Source: Verrucomicrobiota bacterium (GTDB lineage Bacteria; Verrucomicrobiota; Verrucomicrobiia; Limisphaerales; J093). Taken from it: 64,000 bases of DNA. The notes under the pieces are model-generated. The model worked only from the letters and a program-made list of their open reading frames with translations. It did no database searches and was not told the origin of the DNA. Made by a program: the position numbers and the translations under genes. Location of the stretch: contig VHCO01000012.1 of the NCBI GenBank assembly GCA_016871715.1, forward strand, positions 1-64,000, written 5' to 3'. Positions 50,269-60,663 of this stretch are shown in pieces (positions within the stretch are counted from its first letter, which is position 1; every line of letters starts with the position of its first letter).

Positions 50269-52590
50269 TCATGGGGTGGCGCGGATGCGAAAGAAGCGGT
50301 TGTCCTCCGTCCAAATCGGAATCGTGTACGGCGGGGTCGGCGCCGGCGTCCGGTTCGTGTAGGGGCCGGTCACGATGCTTGCCGACTGCAACTGGCCTTG
50401 GCCGGTCCAGACCAGCGTGACGTGGCCGTCGGCGTGTGTCGCCCCGGAAAAGCGCGTCGGGCCCAAAGCGACCACCTCGGTTGCGCTCAACGCGCGGTCG
50501 TAGATCCGCACCTCGTCCAGGCGGCCGCGAAAAGGGGTACCCCCGACCGGCCGGTCGCCGAGCGCAACGTTGAGACCCGAGTTGTGTTGCGCGGCCGGCA
50601 CGCTGGCGGTCACGGCGCGATCGGGGAGGCCGTCGACATAGATCCGCAAAGCGACGCCGGGTTCGAAAGTTCCAGCCAGGTGAATCCATTGGCGGACCGG
50701 CAGCGGACGGCTGTTGACGAAGAAGAGGTTGTGGGCGTCCCGCGCGATTTGGAAGGAGGCGTAACCGCCGCTCTCCAGGTTGAGCGACCAGCCGCGATTG
50801 CCTCCGCCGCCTTGTTTGCTGATCAGGCGGCCGTTGCCCGAAAAACTCTCGATCCAGACCCAGGCCGCCACGGTCAGGGCGCCGGTCAGGCGCAGCGGCA
50901 CCGGGTTGCCGAGATCGACCCGGTCATCCACGCCGTCGAAGGCCAAGGCCGAGCCCGTTTGGCCTTGGGTCCATTGGACTCCGTTGAGGAGCGTGCCTGT
51001 GAGTTGGCTGGGCGTGGCGTCGGCGGTGGCCAGGCCGACCCCTTCCTCGAGTTCCCAGTGGCCGACCAAGCCAGTGGTCGTGCCGCCGTTCGTGGACGCA
51101 GCGGTCACGGTGACCGTCACACGACGGAGGCTGGTGAGCGGCGGGTCGCCATTGTCGGTGACACCCAGGATGCAATGCAGCGGTTGCGGGCTGCCGCGGT
51201 CGGGCGCCAGGAAGCTCGCCACAGCGGCGGTGGCGTTACTGAGGATGATGCCGTCGGGCGCCCGACCAGGCTCGGCGTAGAAAGCCCATGCGTAGGCCAG
51301 GGCATCGCCATCCGGGTCGAACGAACCGCGCGCGTCCAACTCGACCACGGCCCCGGGTTCGGCCGTCACGGATAGAACCGCGCGGGATCCGTCCTGGTTC
51401 ACAAAAGCCACCGGCCGATGGTTGGCGAGCGCGCGGGGCTGTCGACACCAGTCCAGGCGCGCCTGGAACTCGTTCTGGAATGCCGGGCGCCAACGAGCCA
51501 CGGTGTAGCGTTCGTTAGCGCCGCCAAAGCCAACCCCCTCGACTGCGTCCTGAGCCCCCACATAGGTCTGGCCGGTTAAAGCTTGGAAGCGGCCGCCCCA
51601 ACCACCCCAGGTAGGCTGCTCCGGATCGTTCAGGCCGTGGGGCAAGACGTACGCCCAGGAGGGTGTGTCCCCTTCTTTCATGCCGGGAACACCGGCACCA
51701 TCGCGCGGGTATTGAGCGCCCAGGGGACCATGATCGACGCGGAGGTTGGCCTCGACCCAATCCCGCCCTTGCTGGGTGAGAACGCCGGTTTGGTACTGGC
51801 CGCGGAAGACCTGGCGGGATTGACTCAGGCCGGCGCCATTGTCAATCCAGAGCAGGTCAGGATGCGCAGCACGGATTGGGGCGCCGTGGCCGTCTTGGTC
51901 GGCGATCGCGTGGACGCGCAGCTTGGCCACGAAGGCCTGCGTGGCGGCTGGGGTGCGGCTCTGGCGGACGCGCCAAAGGGCCTGGTGCAGTTCGCGCGAG
52001 CCACCCCAGATGACGACCCACAGGGGGCGCGGATCCTCGGCGTCAACCACCTCGATGAGGTGCTGGGAGGCGGGAGAATCCAGGCCCTCACCCACGCGGC
52101 CGTGCTCGCCCAGACCGACGCGGATGGCCTCGCGCAACGAGTTGGCCGTCGGCCAGCCTTGGGCGTGTTGAGCCAAGTTCGTGACGACCTGGCCATAGGC
52201 GTCGACGATATTGGCGATCAAGTGGGGCATGGTGTCTTGGCCGTGGCCCATCCGACCGGTGGCCAAGAGGCCCTCGATGTCGAATTCGTTGGCATAGGCG
52301 AGCAGACGCACCAGGGATTGCTGGTCGTCCGGGTCGCCGCCAATGTCGGTCAACACCAGCAAACGCGGTTTGGCCTGGGTTAACCGCAACACCCAGTCGC
52401 CCGGACCGGGCGGGGTGAAGGTGTGGCTGGCCGTGGGCGAGATGACCTGGGGCACCGACCAGTAACGGTTGTTGACCGGATCGAACCACACCGCCCGCAG
52501 CGGCGCGGGGAAACTCGACAGGGCTACTTCGAATGGATCGCCTTGGACCAATGATAGGGCTGGCTCGGGTCGTTCGGCCAGTTCCACAGG
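50269..52590 (-). pseudogene. Collagen-binding-like, DUF1593 (nucleoside hydrolase-like) and LamG domains; lacks its own start and continues the adjacent DUF4038 gene out of frame
   Basis: SSFPAPLRAVWFDPVNNRYWSVPQ...FTPPGPGDWVLRL; PRLLVLTDIGGDPDDQQSLVRLLAYANEFDIEGLLATG; LamG VDDRVDLGNPVPLRLTGALTVAAWVWI; ends NRFFRIRATP. Confidence 0.7.
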
Positions 52591-53903
52591 CCGTAGGCAC
52601 CGTAGGTGTAGCCCAGGGCGCCGGAGGTCCAGCTCAGATAGGCCAGCGACCGGGCATCGCGCGCCGTGCCTTGGTGTTTGGTAGCCAAGCCAGCCGTGGT
52701 GCCGTTGGCGTCGTAGAAGGCCTCGAGGTTGATCACGGGCTTGTGAGGGACCCGATGGTAGAGGGCCAAGTTCCACTCGACGGCGTGGGCGGCGCACTTG
52801 GCACGGTCGCCGTTGTTGTGGCCGCTCTGGCAGCCGGAGAAGTCCAGGTAAGCTCGGTCATAGTAGCGCTGGGCCGCGTCGAGGCTGGTGCCCACGTGTT
52901 GGGTGATGAGGTGGACGGAGGTTGCGGCGTGGATTTCCTCGCCCACACGGTCGCCCAAGGCGGCGTAGGGGCTGTCGAAACTGGGCGAAAACAGCACGAA
53001 ATCGCCGTAGAGCCGGGCAACAATGTTGTGCGCGAACAGCCGCGCCTCAGCTTCGCTGGGGTAGCGTGTCTGGGGCTCCATCAGTCCCACCAGGAGCACA
53101 TACAATCCCTGTTCGTTGGCGTACTGCACCTTCTGTTCGAACCCCTGCCAGTAGGCCGGGTTCCATCGGCCCAGGCCACTGCCCAGAAAGGGCGCGTTCC
53201 CGGCGGTGTCGGTGGTGAACCCACTCCATCGACTGGCGGGCGCAATTTGAATGACGGTGAAATGCTTGTTGCGGCGATCGTCGATGTAAGCGCGCCAATC
53301 GGCCAGCGACGCGCCCAGCGGCGCCGCCCACGCCGTGTCGCCCAGCCAGAGAAAGGGCTTGTGGTCCTGGAACGTCAAGTACCGGCCATTAGCACTGACC
53401 CGCAGCCGGCCGTGGCGGTAGAGGGGATGGCTGCCCGCGTAAGGCTGGACGGTGACCGTGCCGACCTGCTGGTGGAGCCCGCCATTGGCAGGGTCCGAAC
53501 AACGGGTTCGCCATTCCCAAACGCCTGCGGCCGGAAAGGCGCACCGCAGCTTGAAGAGGTCGCCCCCATCCCAGAACCCAAACGTCTCGAGCGTGGCGCC
53601 ATCCGGCCCGCTGTAGGTCACGGACACCGTGACCTCGCGGTAGGGATTGGCGTAGGCTACGGCGCTGATGAGGCTCTGTTCCCAGCGCTGCCATTGGACG
53701 GCGGTGCTTTCGCCCCTCGGCCCAGCGCCCGCCGTCACCCACGGCAGCAACACCAAGGCCCCCAGCCCACCGCGCAGCAAGCCCCATCGCGGCAGGAACC
53801 AACTCGGCCGCGCGCCAAGCCCGGGTGTCCCGTCGTTCGACTGCATCACGCCACGAGCGGGGGGAAGCCCGTCAGGCCTCCCCCCAAGTTGCCGATCGTT
53901 CAT
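52524..53903 (-). CDS. DUF5060/DUF4038 apiosidase-like glycoside hydrolase (3' end broken)
   Basis: ANPYREVTVSVTYSGPDGATLETFGFWDGGDLFKLRCAFP; LRVSANGRYLTFQDHKPFLWLGDTAW; ends QPYHWSKAIHSK*. Confidence 0.82.
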   Translation of the reverse strand: MNDRQLGGRPDGLPPARGVMQSNDGTPGLGARPSWFLPRWGLLRGGLGALVLLPWVTAGAGPRGESTAVQWQRWEQSLISAVAYANPYREVTVSVTYSGPDGATLETFGFWDGGDLFKLRCAFPAAGVWEWRTRCSDPANGGLHQQVGTVTVQPYAGSHPLYRHGRLRVSANGRYLTFQDHKPFLWLGDTAWAAPLGASLADWRAYIDDRRNKHFTVIQIAPASRWSGFTTDTAGNAPFLGSGLGRWNPAYWQGFEQKVQYANEQGLYVLLVGLMEPQTRYPSEAEARLFAHNIVARLYGDFVLFSPSFDSPYAALGDRVGEEIHAATSVHLITQHVGTSLDAAQRYYDRAYLDFSGCQSGHNNGDRAKCAAHAVEWNLALYHRVPHKPVINLEAFYDANGTTAGLATKHQGTARDARSLAYLSWTSGALGYTYGAYGLWNWPNDPSQPYHWSKAIHSK

Positions 53904-53921
53904 CGTTTGCCCGCGACGGGT

Positions 53922-56900
53922 TCAAGGCGTGGTCCAGAGTCGGAAGAAACGATTCTCGCCGGGCACGACCTCGATGGTATGCGGCGGTGTGGGCGCCGGC
54001 GTGAAGTCAGACCAAGGCCCGGTAACCGTCGGGGCCCACTGCAACTGGGCCGTGCCGGTCCAATTCAAGGTCAGTTGGTTGCCCGCCAGGACCGGCGCTA
54101 GGAATTGCGGCGCGGCGGCGGGTGGTTCGGCCAACTCGGCAATCTCCGCATCGCTCAAGGCTCGCGTGTAGATGCGCACCTCATCGATGAGCCCATCGAA
54201 CGGCGTGCCGCCCCCGGCGCGGTTGCCGATGCCGACACTTTGGCCCGAGTTGCTTTGGGTCTCGAGCACACCGCTGGTCAGCGTGGCATCCAACACCCCA
54301 TCGACATAGAGCTTGAGAATCGGGCCCCCGACATCGTTGGGATCGTAAACCCCGGCCACATGGGTCCAGCGCTCGCGCGGCACCGGCCCGATCGAGGCAA
54401 CGGACACCAGCGCGTTGGGGTTGGTGGCCACCTGGAAGGCGAACACGTCCGAGTTCTCGACGTTCAACGACCAGCCCCGCTGGCCGCCCCCGCCGCCCTT
54501 GGTGACAATGCGGCCGTTGGCTGCGACGGTGCGCACCCAGACCCAGGCCGAGAGGGTCATGGGCCCGGTGATGCGCAAGGTGTCGGGATTGCCCACGTTG
54601 ACCCGGCTGTTGATGCCATCGAAGCTGAGGGCGTGTTGACCGAAGAGTCCGGGCGCCCAGGTCGGTGGACCGTTCTGCAGCGCGCCGGTGAAGCCGTTGC
54701 CGGAGGCATCGGCGGTGCTGGTGCCGCTGCCTTCTTCGAATGGCCAATGGCCAGCCAGACTGCTGTAGGCAAAGGTGGCGCGGGTTGGGTTGGGCGAGAT
54801 GACGTTGGCCGGGACCGCCTGGTCGACCACGTTCTCGATGGAAAGGGTATAGACCGGTCCCTCAGTGAGCGGGGCATCGGTGCTGAGGAGCACCGTGCGC
54901 GCGTCGACGCCCAGCGCGGCTGCGCTGAGGACCACACCGCCGCCCGGACCGGTGAGTTGGTAACGACCCACCGTCGTGGCGCTGGTCGGATCCATGTCTT
55001 CGCTAAAGATCACTGTCAGCGCCGTGGGATTGCCCGCGGCGCTTACCGAGACGAGCGTCGGCGGCGTGACGTCGGGGATGAGGGTCAAGGTGGCGACAGC
55101 CGAGTTCTCGATCAACCCCGCAAAATAGACTTGCACTCGAAAGCGCGCGCCGTGGTCGACGGGCCGGGCAACGAGGCTATAGGTCGGACCGGTGGCGTTG
55201 GCCAGATCGACAAAGGCGCCCGTGCCGTCATCGCGTTGCCATTGGTAGGCCAACTCCGAAGCCGGCGCGCCTGTGGCCTCGACCTGGACCTGGAAGCTAG
55301 CGCTTGTGTTTTGCACCACGGAGGTATCCGTGGGGGGCTGCGCGATCGCCAAGGTAACGCCGCTAAAGACCACGTTGCCGTAAGCTCCAAACTTCGCGAG
55401 CGTCGGATCGGTCGTGTCACTGTGCGCCGTGGCCGCCAACCCGAGATGAACCGGATCGGCCAGCGTGAGCGTGGTCTGGCCCATGGCTGTCCAGTCCACC
55501 CCATCGGTGCTCCGGAACGCCGCAAACTGATCGCCCCAGCGCCGCAAGCGCAGCCACACGTCCGGCATGGCCGCACCGGTGAAGGTCGTGCCCCAAACCG
55601 CGGTGGCGCCGCCGGCTGACGCCCGCCGCCCCGCCTCGATGTAGCCACGGCCAGTGGGCAGGGGCGGATTGGCCAACAGATGGACGGTGGGACTGTCGGC
55701 GTCGCGCGTGGCCCGGACCATGAGACCGGCTTTGGCGGTATTGTGGACCGGGGTCAGGCTTAACACTTGCACCTTGACGTCGAAATCGCCGCTGACCTGG
55801 CTCGAGGCGAAATGGCCGTGATCGGCTGCGCCCCACAGGTCCACGCCCCCCGCCGTAATCTCGAAGACCTCCGGCCGGCAGGTAAACGTCTCGCCCAACT
55901 GCGCCGGGAAGCCCAGGTCGGCCGCCGTCATCCCCACCACCGTCCCGTTGGCCGGCGGTCCCGCTGCGATCGGGTTGCCCACCAGGTCCGTGACACCGGT
56001 GACGGCGACCGAGAACGCGCCCGTAATGGGGGCGGTCAGGTAGAGCATGGCCGACTGACCGTCGGCTCGGGGCATACTCCAGGCCACCCCCACCGCGCCT
56101 CCATTGACCGTAAAGTAAGACGGGTCCCAAAGCAGGTTCTGATCCATCGGTTCACTGAAACAGACTCCGACAGCGTTGCCGTCCGCGCTGCCAACGCCAA
56201 CGACGGTGGGCGAAGTCGTATCGGCGCTGACGGTGAGCACGGCAGTGTCGCTCGTAGCGGTGTAGGCCAGGTTCTTGACCTCGACATGATACCGGTTGCC
56301 GTTCATCCACGGCATCACCGAGGGGATACTGATCGAAAAATCGGCCGCGCCCGGGATCTCGACGCCGTTTTCATACCACTGCACAGAATAGGGGGGCGAA
56401 CCGCTCACCGCCGCCGTAAAGGTCACCGGTCGGGTCTCCGCCACCGTCCGGCTCAGCGGCTGGGTCTTGAAGGTGAGCGGGGTCTGAACCAACTCCGGCA
56501 GTGCCTGGATTTCCGCCTGGGTCAGCGCCCGATCGAACACGCGCACCTCGTCGATGACCCCGTTGAAGGGATTGTCCACGCTCCCGGTCGGCCGGCCGCC
56601 GATGGTGACGTTGAGCCCGGTGTTGTGCTGTGCGGCGGGCACGCTGTCGGTGCGCTCGTTGTTGAGGAAACCGTTGGTGTAAAAGCGCAAGGCGACTCCC
56701 GGCTCGTAAACGCCGCAGAGATGAATCCATTGGTTGCTCGCAATGCCGGTGGTGGTGTTGACCGCATACAACGTGTTGCCGTTGGCGGCGATCTGAATGC
56801 CGGCCGCCTGAAAGGGCGTGGTGGTGCCGTTGCCCACTTCCACCGTCAACGCCCAACCGCGTGAACCGCCGCCGCCGCCCTTGGTGACGATGCGGCCGCT

Positions 56901-57335
56901 GGTGTTGAAGCGCCGCACGTAGACCCAAGCCGATACCGTCATGGGCCCGGTCAACCGGAGTGCGGTCGGGTTGCCCAAGTTAACGCGGTCGTTCACGCCG
57001 TCGAAGCTCAGCGCGTGCTGGCCGAATGGGCTAGCGACCCAGGCTGGGCCGCCCCAAGTCGCCACGTTGTCCAAGGTGCCGTCGAGGTTGTTCCCGGACC
57101 GATCGGCGGTCGTGGTGCCGGTCCCTTCTTCGAAGGTCCAATGGCCTAGGGACGCGGGGCCGGCTCCCCAACAGGGCACAGCGACCAGGCCCACCAGGAG
57201 ACTGCCGAGCCCAAACCGGGCCCAGCGAGCGAGACGAGAACGGATCGGGTCGATGGGGGTCGTGACATCGATATTCATGACGAATAGCAGTTTGCCTCTT
57301 TCGCGTGGTTTTGGTGGTCTGATTGATAGGAGCAT
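53922..57335 (-). CDS. Secreted multidomain LamG / Ig-like / DUF1349-like protein
   Basis: Two LamG modules (SFDGVNDRVNLGNPTALRLTGPMTVSAWVYV and SFDGINSRVNVGNPDTLRITGPMTLSAWVWV); ends NRFFRLWTTP. Confidence 0.85.
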   Translation of the reverse strand: MLLSIRPPKPRERGKLLFVMNIDVTTPIDPIRSRLARWARFGLGSLLVGLVAVPCWGAGPASLGHWTFEEGTGTTTADRSGNNLDGTLDNVATWGGPAWVASPFGQHALSFDGVNDRVNLGNPTALRLTGPMTVSAWVYVRRFNTSGRIVTKGGGGGSRGWALTVEVGNGTTTPFQAAGIQIAANGNTLYAVNTTTGIASNQWIHLCGVYEPGVALRFYTNGFLNNERTDSVPAAQHNTGLNVTIGGRPTGSVDNPFNGVIDEVRVFDRALTQAEIQALPELVQTPLTFKTQPLSRTVAETRPVTFTAAVSGSPPYSVQWYENGVEIPGAADFSISIPSVMPWMNGNRYHVEVKNLAYTATSDTAVLTVSADTTSPTVVGVGSADGNAVGVCFSEPMDQNLLWDPSYFTVNGGAVGVAWSMPRADGQSAMLYLTAPITGAFSVAVTGVTDLVGNPIAAGPPANGTVVGMTAADLGFPAQLGETFTCRPEVFEITAGGVDLWGAADHGHFASSQVSGDFDVKVQVLSLTPVHNTAKAGLMVRATRDADSPTVHLLANPPLPTGRGYIEAGRRASAGGATAVWGTTFTGAAMPDVWLRLRRWGDQFAAFRSTDGVDWTAMGQTTLTLADPVHLGLAATAHSDTTDPTLAKFGAYGNVVFSGVTLAIAQPPTDTSVVQNTSASFQVQVEATGAPASELAYQWQRDDGTGAFVDLANATGPTYSLVARPVDHGARFRVQVYFAGLIENSAVATLTLIPDVTPPTLVSVSAAGNPTALTVIFSEDMDPTSATTVGRYQLTGPGGGVVLSAAALGVDARTVLLSTDAPLTEGPVYTLSIENVVDQAVPANVISPNPTRATFAYSSLAGHWPFEEGSGTSTADASGNGFTGALQNGPPTWAPGLFGQHALSFDGINSRVNVGNPDTLRITGPMTLSAWVWVRTVAANGRIVTKGGGGGQRGWSLNVENSDVFAFQVATNPNALVSVASIGPVPRERWTHVAGVYDPNDVGGPILKLYVDGVLDATLTSGVLETQSNSGQSVGIGNRAGGGTPFDGLIDEVRIYTRALSDAEIAELAEPPAAAPQFLAPVLAGNQLTLNWTGTAQLQWAPTVTGPWSDFTPAPTPPHTIEVVPGENRFFRLWTTP

Positions 57336-57875
57336 CGCGAAACCGAAGGGGGGCGTTCAAGCTGAAACCGGGGACGACGCCTAAACGACGGGGCGGTCCA
57401 GGAAGCTCATAAGTCTGCCGCCGCTTTCGGCTCCGGTTGCCCCTGCTCGCCGCGGTTCTTGTTGAAATGCCACCTGTCGCAGCGCGACCAGGTGATGGGC
57501 CATTGCGGTGACTCGACCAGTGTCAACTTCTATAATCCTGTCTTGGGGGATTTTGAGGGCACATCGCGATTTCGCACAGATTTTGGACAGAATTCGGGCC
57601 GATCCTCTGACCGGCCTATGAGGTTCCCCGGCGCCAGGGGGCTGCATCTTGGCGCCATGGATGTTGTTGAGCCCTGCGCAGCGAATCGGCCACCCCCGTG
57701 TAGTACCCCATGCAGACACGCCTGTTGAAATGGAATCGGCACATCATCGAGTGTTAGCCGCCCTTGTCCTCCTACCGACCGAGCCACGGGCTGGGTGGGA
57801 ACTGGAGATGGGCGAACCGCAGCAGCAGCAACAACAACAGAGGAACAAGCCGTTGGAAGAAAGGATTCGGAATAT

Positions 57876-58795
57876 ATGCCCGCCGTAAACGTTCAATGCC
57901 CCGGTTGTCAAACCGCCTACGACCTGTCATGGAGTTCATCCCCGGCACACCGCTCGGATCGTGGTTGGCGGGACAGCCGGCGCCGGCAACTCGGCCGGTG
58001 GCTCAGGTGCTGGCGATCTTCGCCCAGATCCTGCGGGGCGTGGCCTTCGCCCACGCAAAAGGCGTGGTGCATCGAGATCTCAAGCCAGACAACGTGATTC
58101 TGACTTCGGACGGCACGGTGAAGATCCTGGACTTCGGTTTGGCGAAGGGCCTGACGGACGTGGATCTGACGAATTCGGGCCAGCGCATGGGCACGCCGGC
58201 GTATATGTCGCCGGAACAGTGCCGAGGGGCGCTGATCGACGCGCGTTCGGATGTCTACTCCCTAGGGGTGATGCTGTTCGAACTGTGCACGGGCAGTCGA
58301 CCGTTCCATGGCGACAGTTGTATGACCCTGGCGTATCAGCACCAGCATGCCGACCCGCCCGCGCCGCGATCGCTGCGTTCGGACATACCCGGCATGGTGG
58401 ACTTGGCCATCCTCAAGGCCTTGCAGAAGAACCCTGAACACCGGTTCCCTTCGGCCAAGGATTTCCTCGACGAGCTTGGGAAAGTCACGCCAGCCGGCGA
58501 CACCGCCGTTGCCACCGCCGAGGCGACCTTCCGCCAGTTGGCCGAGGGTGCATGGCTGGACGGGACGCTCACCCAGGAGGAGGAGAAATCTCTGCTCGGG
58601 CGCGCTGAGGTTCTGGGTCTGGCGGTTGCTCGCGCCAAGGAAATCATCTTCGACGCTATGCCCCGAGGTCGAACCGTTGGCGTGGCAATAGGGCGCACGG
58701 TTGGGAGTGATGGCCAGCAGGCTGGGTTTTCGAGACTGCCCTTGACCGGTGCGCATGCTCCACAGACTATGGCGCGGGGCAGGCGGGGACGATAG
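57876..58795 (+). pseudogene. Serine/threonine protein kinase paralog, internally deleted (no ATP-binding lobe)
   Basis: PAVNVQCPGCQTAYDL joined near 57929 to VMEFIPGTPLGSWLAGQPAP...HRDLKPDNVILTSDGTVKILDFGLAKG in another frame. Confidence 0.85.
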
Positions 58796-58849
58796 GAACC
58801 ATGAGGCGACTACTGGAAGACCTGAGGGCGAGTGAAAGGAACGACAGGA

Positions 58850-60565
58850 ATGCTCAACGTGAACGTGCAATGCCCCAGTTGCCAGACGGTCTACGGCCTG
58901 GACGGATCCTACGTGGGGCGCAAGGTTCAGTGCAGCCAGTGCGAATCGAAGTTCTACCTGGTGGAAGAAGGGGGTGGGGTGATGTCCAAGCTGGAGGTGA
59001 TCTGCCCTCAGTGTCAGGCAGCCCACGCCATTCCCAGCCACCAGATTGGCTCGACCGGCGAGTGCGCGAGTTGCCGCCAACCGTTTGTCCTTAAGGGCTC
59101 TCGCTCTCCGCGCGGCGCTCAGACGATGGCCCTGCCACCCGTCGGTCCCTCGAGCGGAAGCGCCGAGGGGGAGATCATCGGGGGGCGGTACCGTGTAGGG
59201 CGACTCCTGGGCGCCGGGGGCATGGGCGAAGTGTGGCAAGCCGACGACACCGCCCTGCACAACCGGCCGGTGGCGGTGAAGCGGATCCACCGGCATTACG
59301 TCAGCACGCCGGAGACCATCCAACGCTTCGATCGTGAGATCCGCACGCTGGCGGGCCTGCACCACCCGCATATCGTGTCGGTCACCGACATGGGCCAAGA
59401 CGAGAAGGGGTACTATTACGTCATGGAGTTCATCCCGGGCACGCCGTTGGGGTCATGGCTGGCGGGCCAGCCGGCGCCGGGGGCTCAGCCGGTGGCGGAG
59501 GTGCTGGCGATCTTTGCCCAAATCCTCCGGGGCGTGGCCTTCGCCCACGCGAAAGGCGTGGTGCATCGAGACCTCAAGCCAGACAACGTGATTCTGACTT
59601 CCGACGGGACGGTGAAGATCCTCGATTTCGGTCTGGCGAAGGGCTTGACGGACATCGATCTGACGAACTCGGGCGAGCGCATAGGCACGCCGGCTTACAT
59701 GTCGCCGGAACAGTGCCGAGGGGCGTTGATCGACGCGCGTTCGGACGTCTACTCGCTCGGGGTGATCTTGTTCGAGCTGTGCACGGGCAGCCGACCGTTC
59801 CACGGCGACAGTTGGATGACCCTGGCGTACCAGCACCAACATGCCGATCCGCCCGCACCACGATCCCTGCGTTCGGACCTCCCCAGAGCGGTGGACTTGG
59901 CCATCCTGAAGGCCCTGCAGAAGAACCCCAACCATCGCTTCACTTCGGCCACCGAGTTCCTGGCCGAAATCCGCTGCGTCATGAGCAGCGACGTCAGCCC
60001 GGCGGGAGACGCGGAGGCCGCGTTCCGGCAGTTAGCCGAAGGGGCGTGGCTGGACGGCACCCTGACCCCACAGGAGGAGAGCTTCCTTTTCTCACGAGCG
60101 GAGAAGCTGGGCCTGCCGGCCTCCCGGGCCAAAGAGATCATCTTCGACACCATGCCCCGTAACCGGCCCGTGGGAAGCGGCGACACGCGGGCCCCGCCAC
60201 CTACCCAGTCGCCGGGGCCGCAAGCCGGAACGCCGGCCAAGAAACGCTGGTTCCAGGGCGTCCTGGGACCGCGCGCTTCGGGGGCGCAAGGGGGCACCTC
60301 GGGGAAACCACCGGGCCCGGGAGTCGCCGGCGGGCCTCCACCGGCTCAAGTCTCGGTCCCAAGCGGGAACGCGCCCAAACCGACCGACTCCCGAGAGCTG
60401 GCAGAACTCCGCGAGCAGATCCGGGCGCTTTTCGTCAACGCCGGGAAACCGCCCACTCCTGAGGCGATGGACGAGGTGATGAAGTCCATCGCCAAGCAGA
60501 TCCAACAGGGGAACCGGGTGTGCGTTCGCGGAAACCAGATCGTTATCGAAGGCGGTCGGCGCTGA
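58850..60565 (+). CDS. Serine/threonine protein kinase with two N-terminal Cys4 zinc-finger-like motifs
   Basis: VQCPSCQTVYGLDGSYVGRKVQCSQCESKFYL; GGRYRVGRLLGAGGMGEVW; RPVAVKRI; HRDLKPDNV; DFGLAKG. Confidence 0.95.
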   Translation: MLNVNVQCPSCQTVYGLDGSYVGRKVQCSQCESKFYLVEEGGGVMSKLEVICPQCQAAHAIPSHQIGSTGECASCRQPFVLKGSRSPRGAQTMALPPVGPSSGSAEGEIIGGRYRVGRLLGAGGMGEVWQADDTALHNRPVAVKRIHRHYVSTPETIQRFDREIRTLAGLHHPHIVSVTDMGQDEKGYYYVMEFIPGTPLGSWLAGQPAPGAQPVAEVLAIFAQILRGVAFAHAKGVVHRDLKPDNVILTSDGTVKILDFGLAKGLTDIDLTNSGERIGTPAYMSPEQCRGALIDARSDVYSLGVILFELCTGSRPFHGDSWMTLAYQHQHADPPAPRSLRSDLPRAVDLAILKALQKNPNHRFTSATEFLAEIRCVMSSDVSPAGDAEAAFRQLAEGAWLDGTLTPQEESFLFSRAEKLGLPASRAKEIIFDTMPRNRPVGSGDTRAPPPTQSPGPQAGTPAKKRWFQGVLGPRASGAQGGTSGKPPGPGVAGGPPPAQVSVPSGNAPKPTDSRELAELREQIRALFVNAGKPPTPEAMDEVMKSIAKQIQQGNRVCVRGNQIVIEGGRR

Positions 60566-60663
60566 CCCAACCACGCCCGCACGAGCCAATGACCAAGCCG
60601 CTGGGTCCGTGCAGCCAATTGGCGGCGTCCGTGTAGTAAGAGGGTGAAGGAACAACTGCCGAT

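Noticed and set aside
52533-55619. Long plus-strand ORFs of 522 and 504 aa
   Set aside because: Antisense to DUF4038 and LamG genes; low-complexity Gly/Arg composition and no recognizable motifs.
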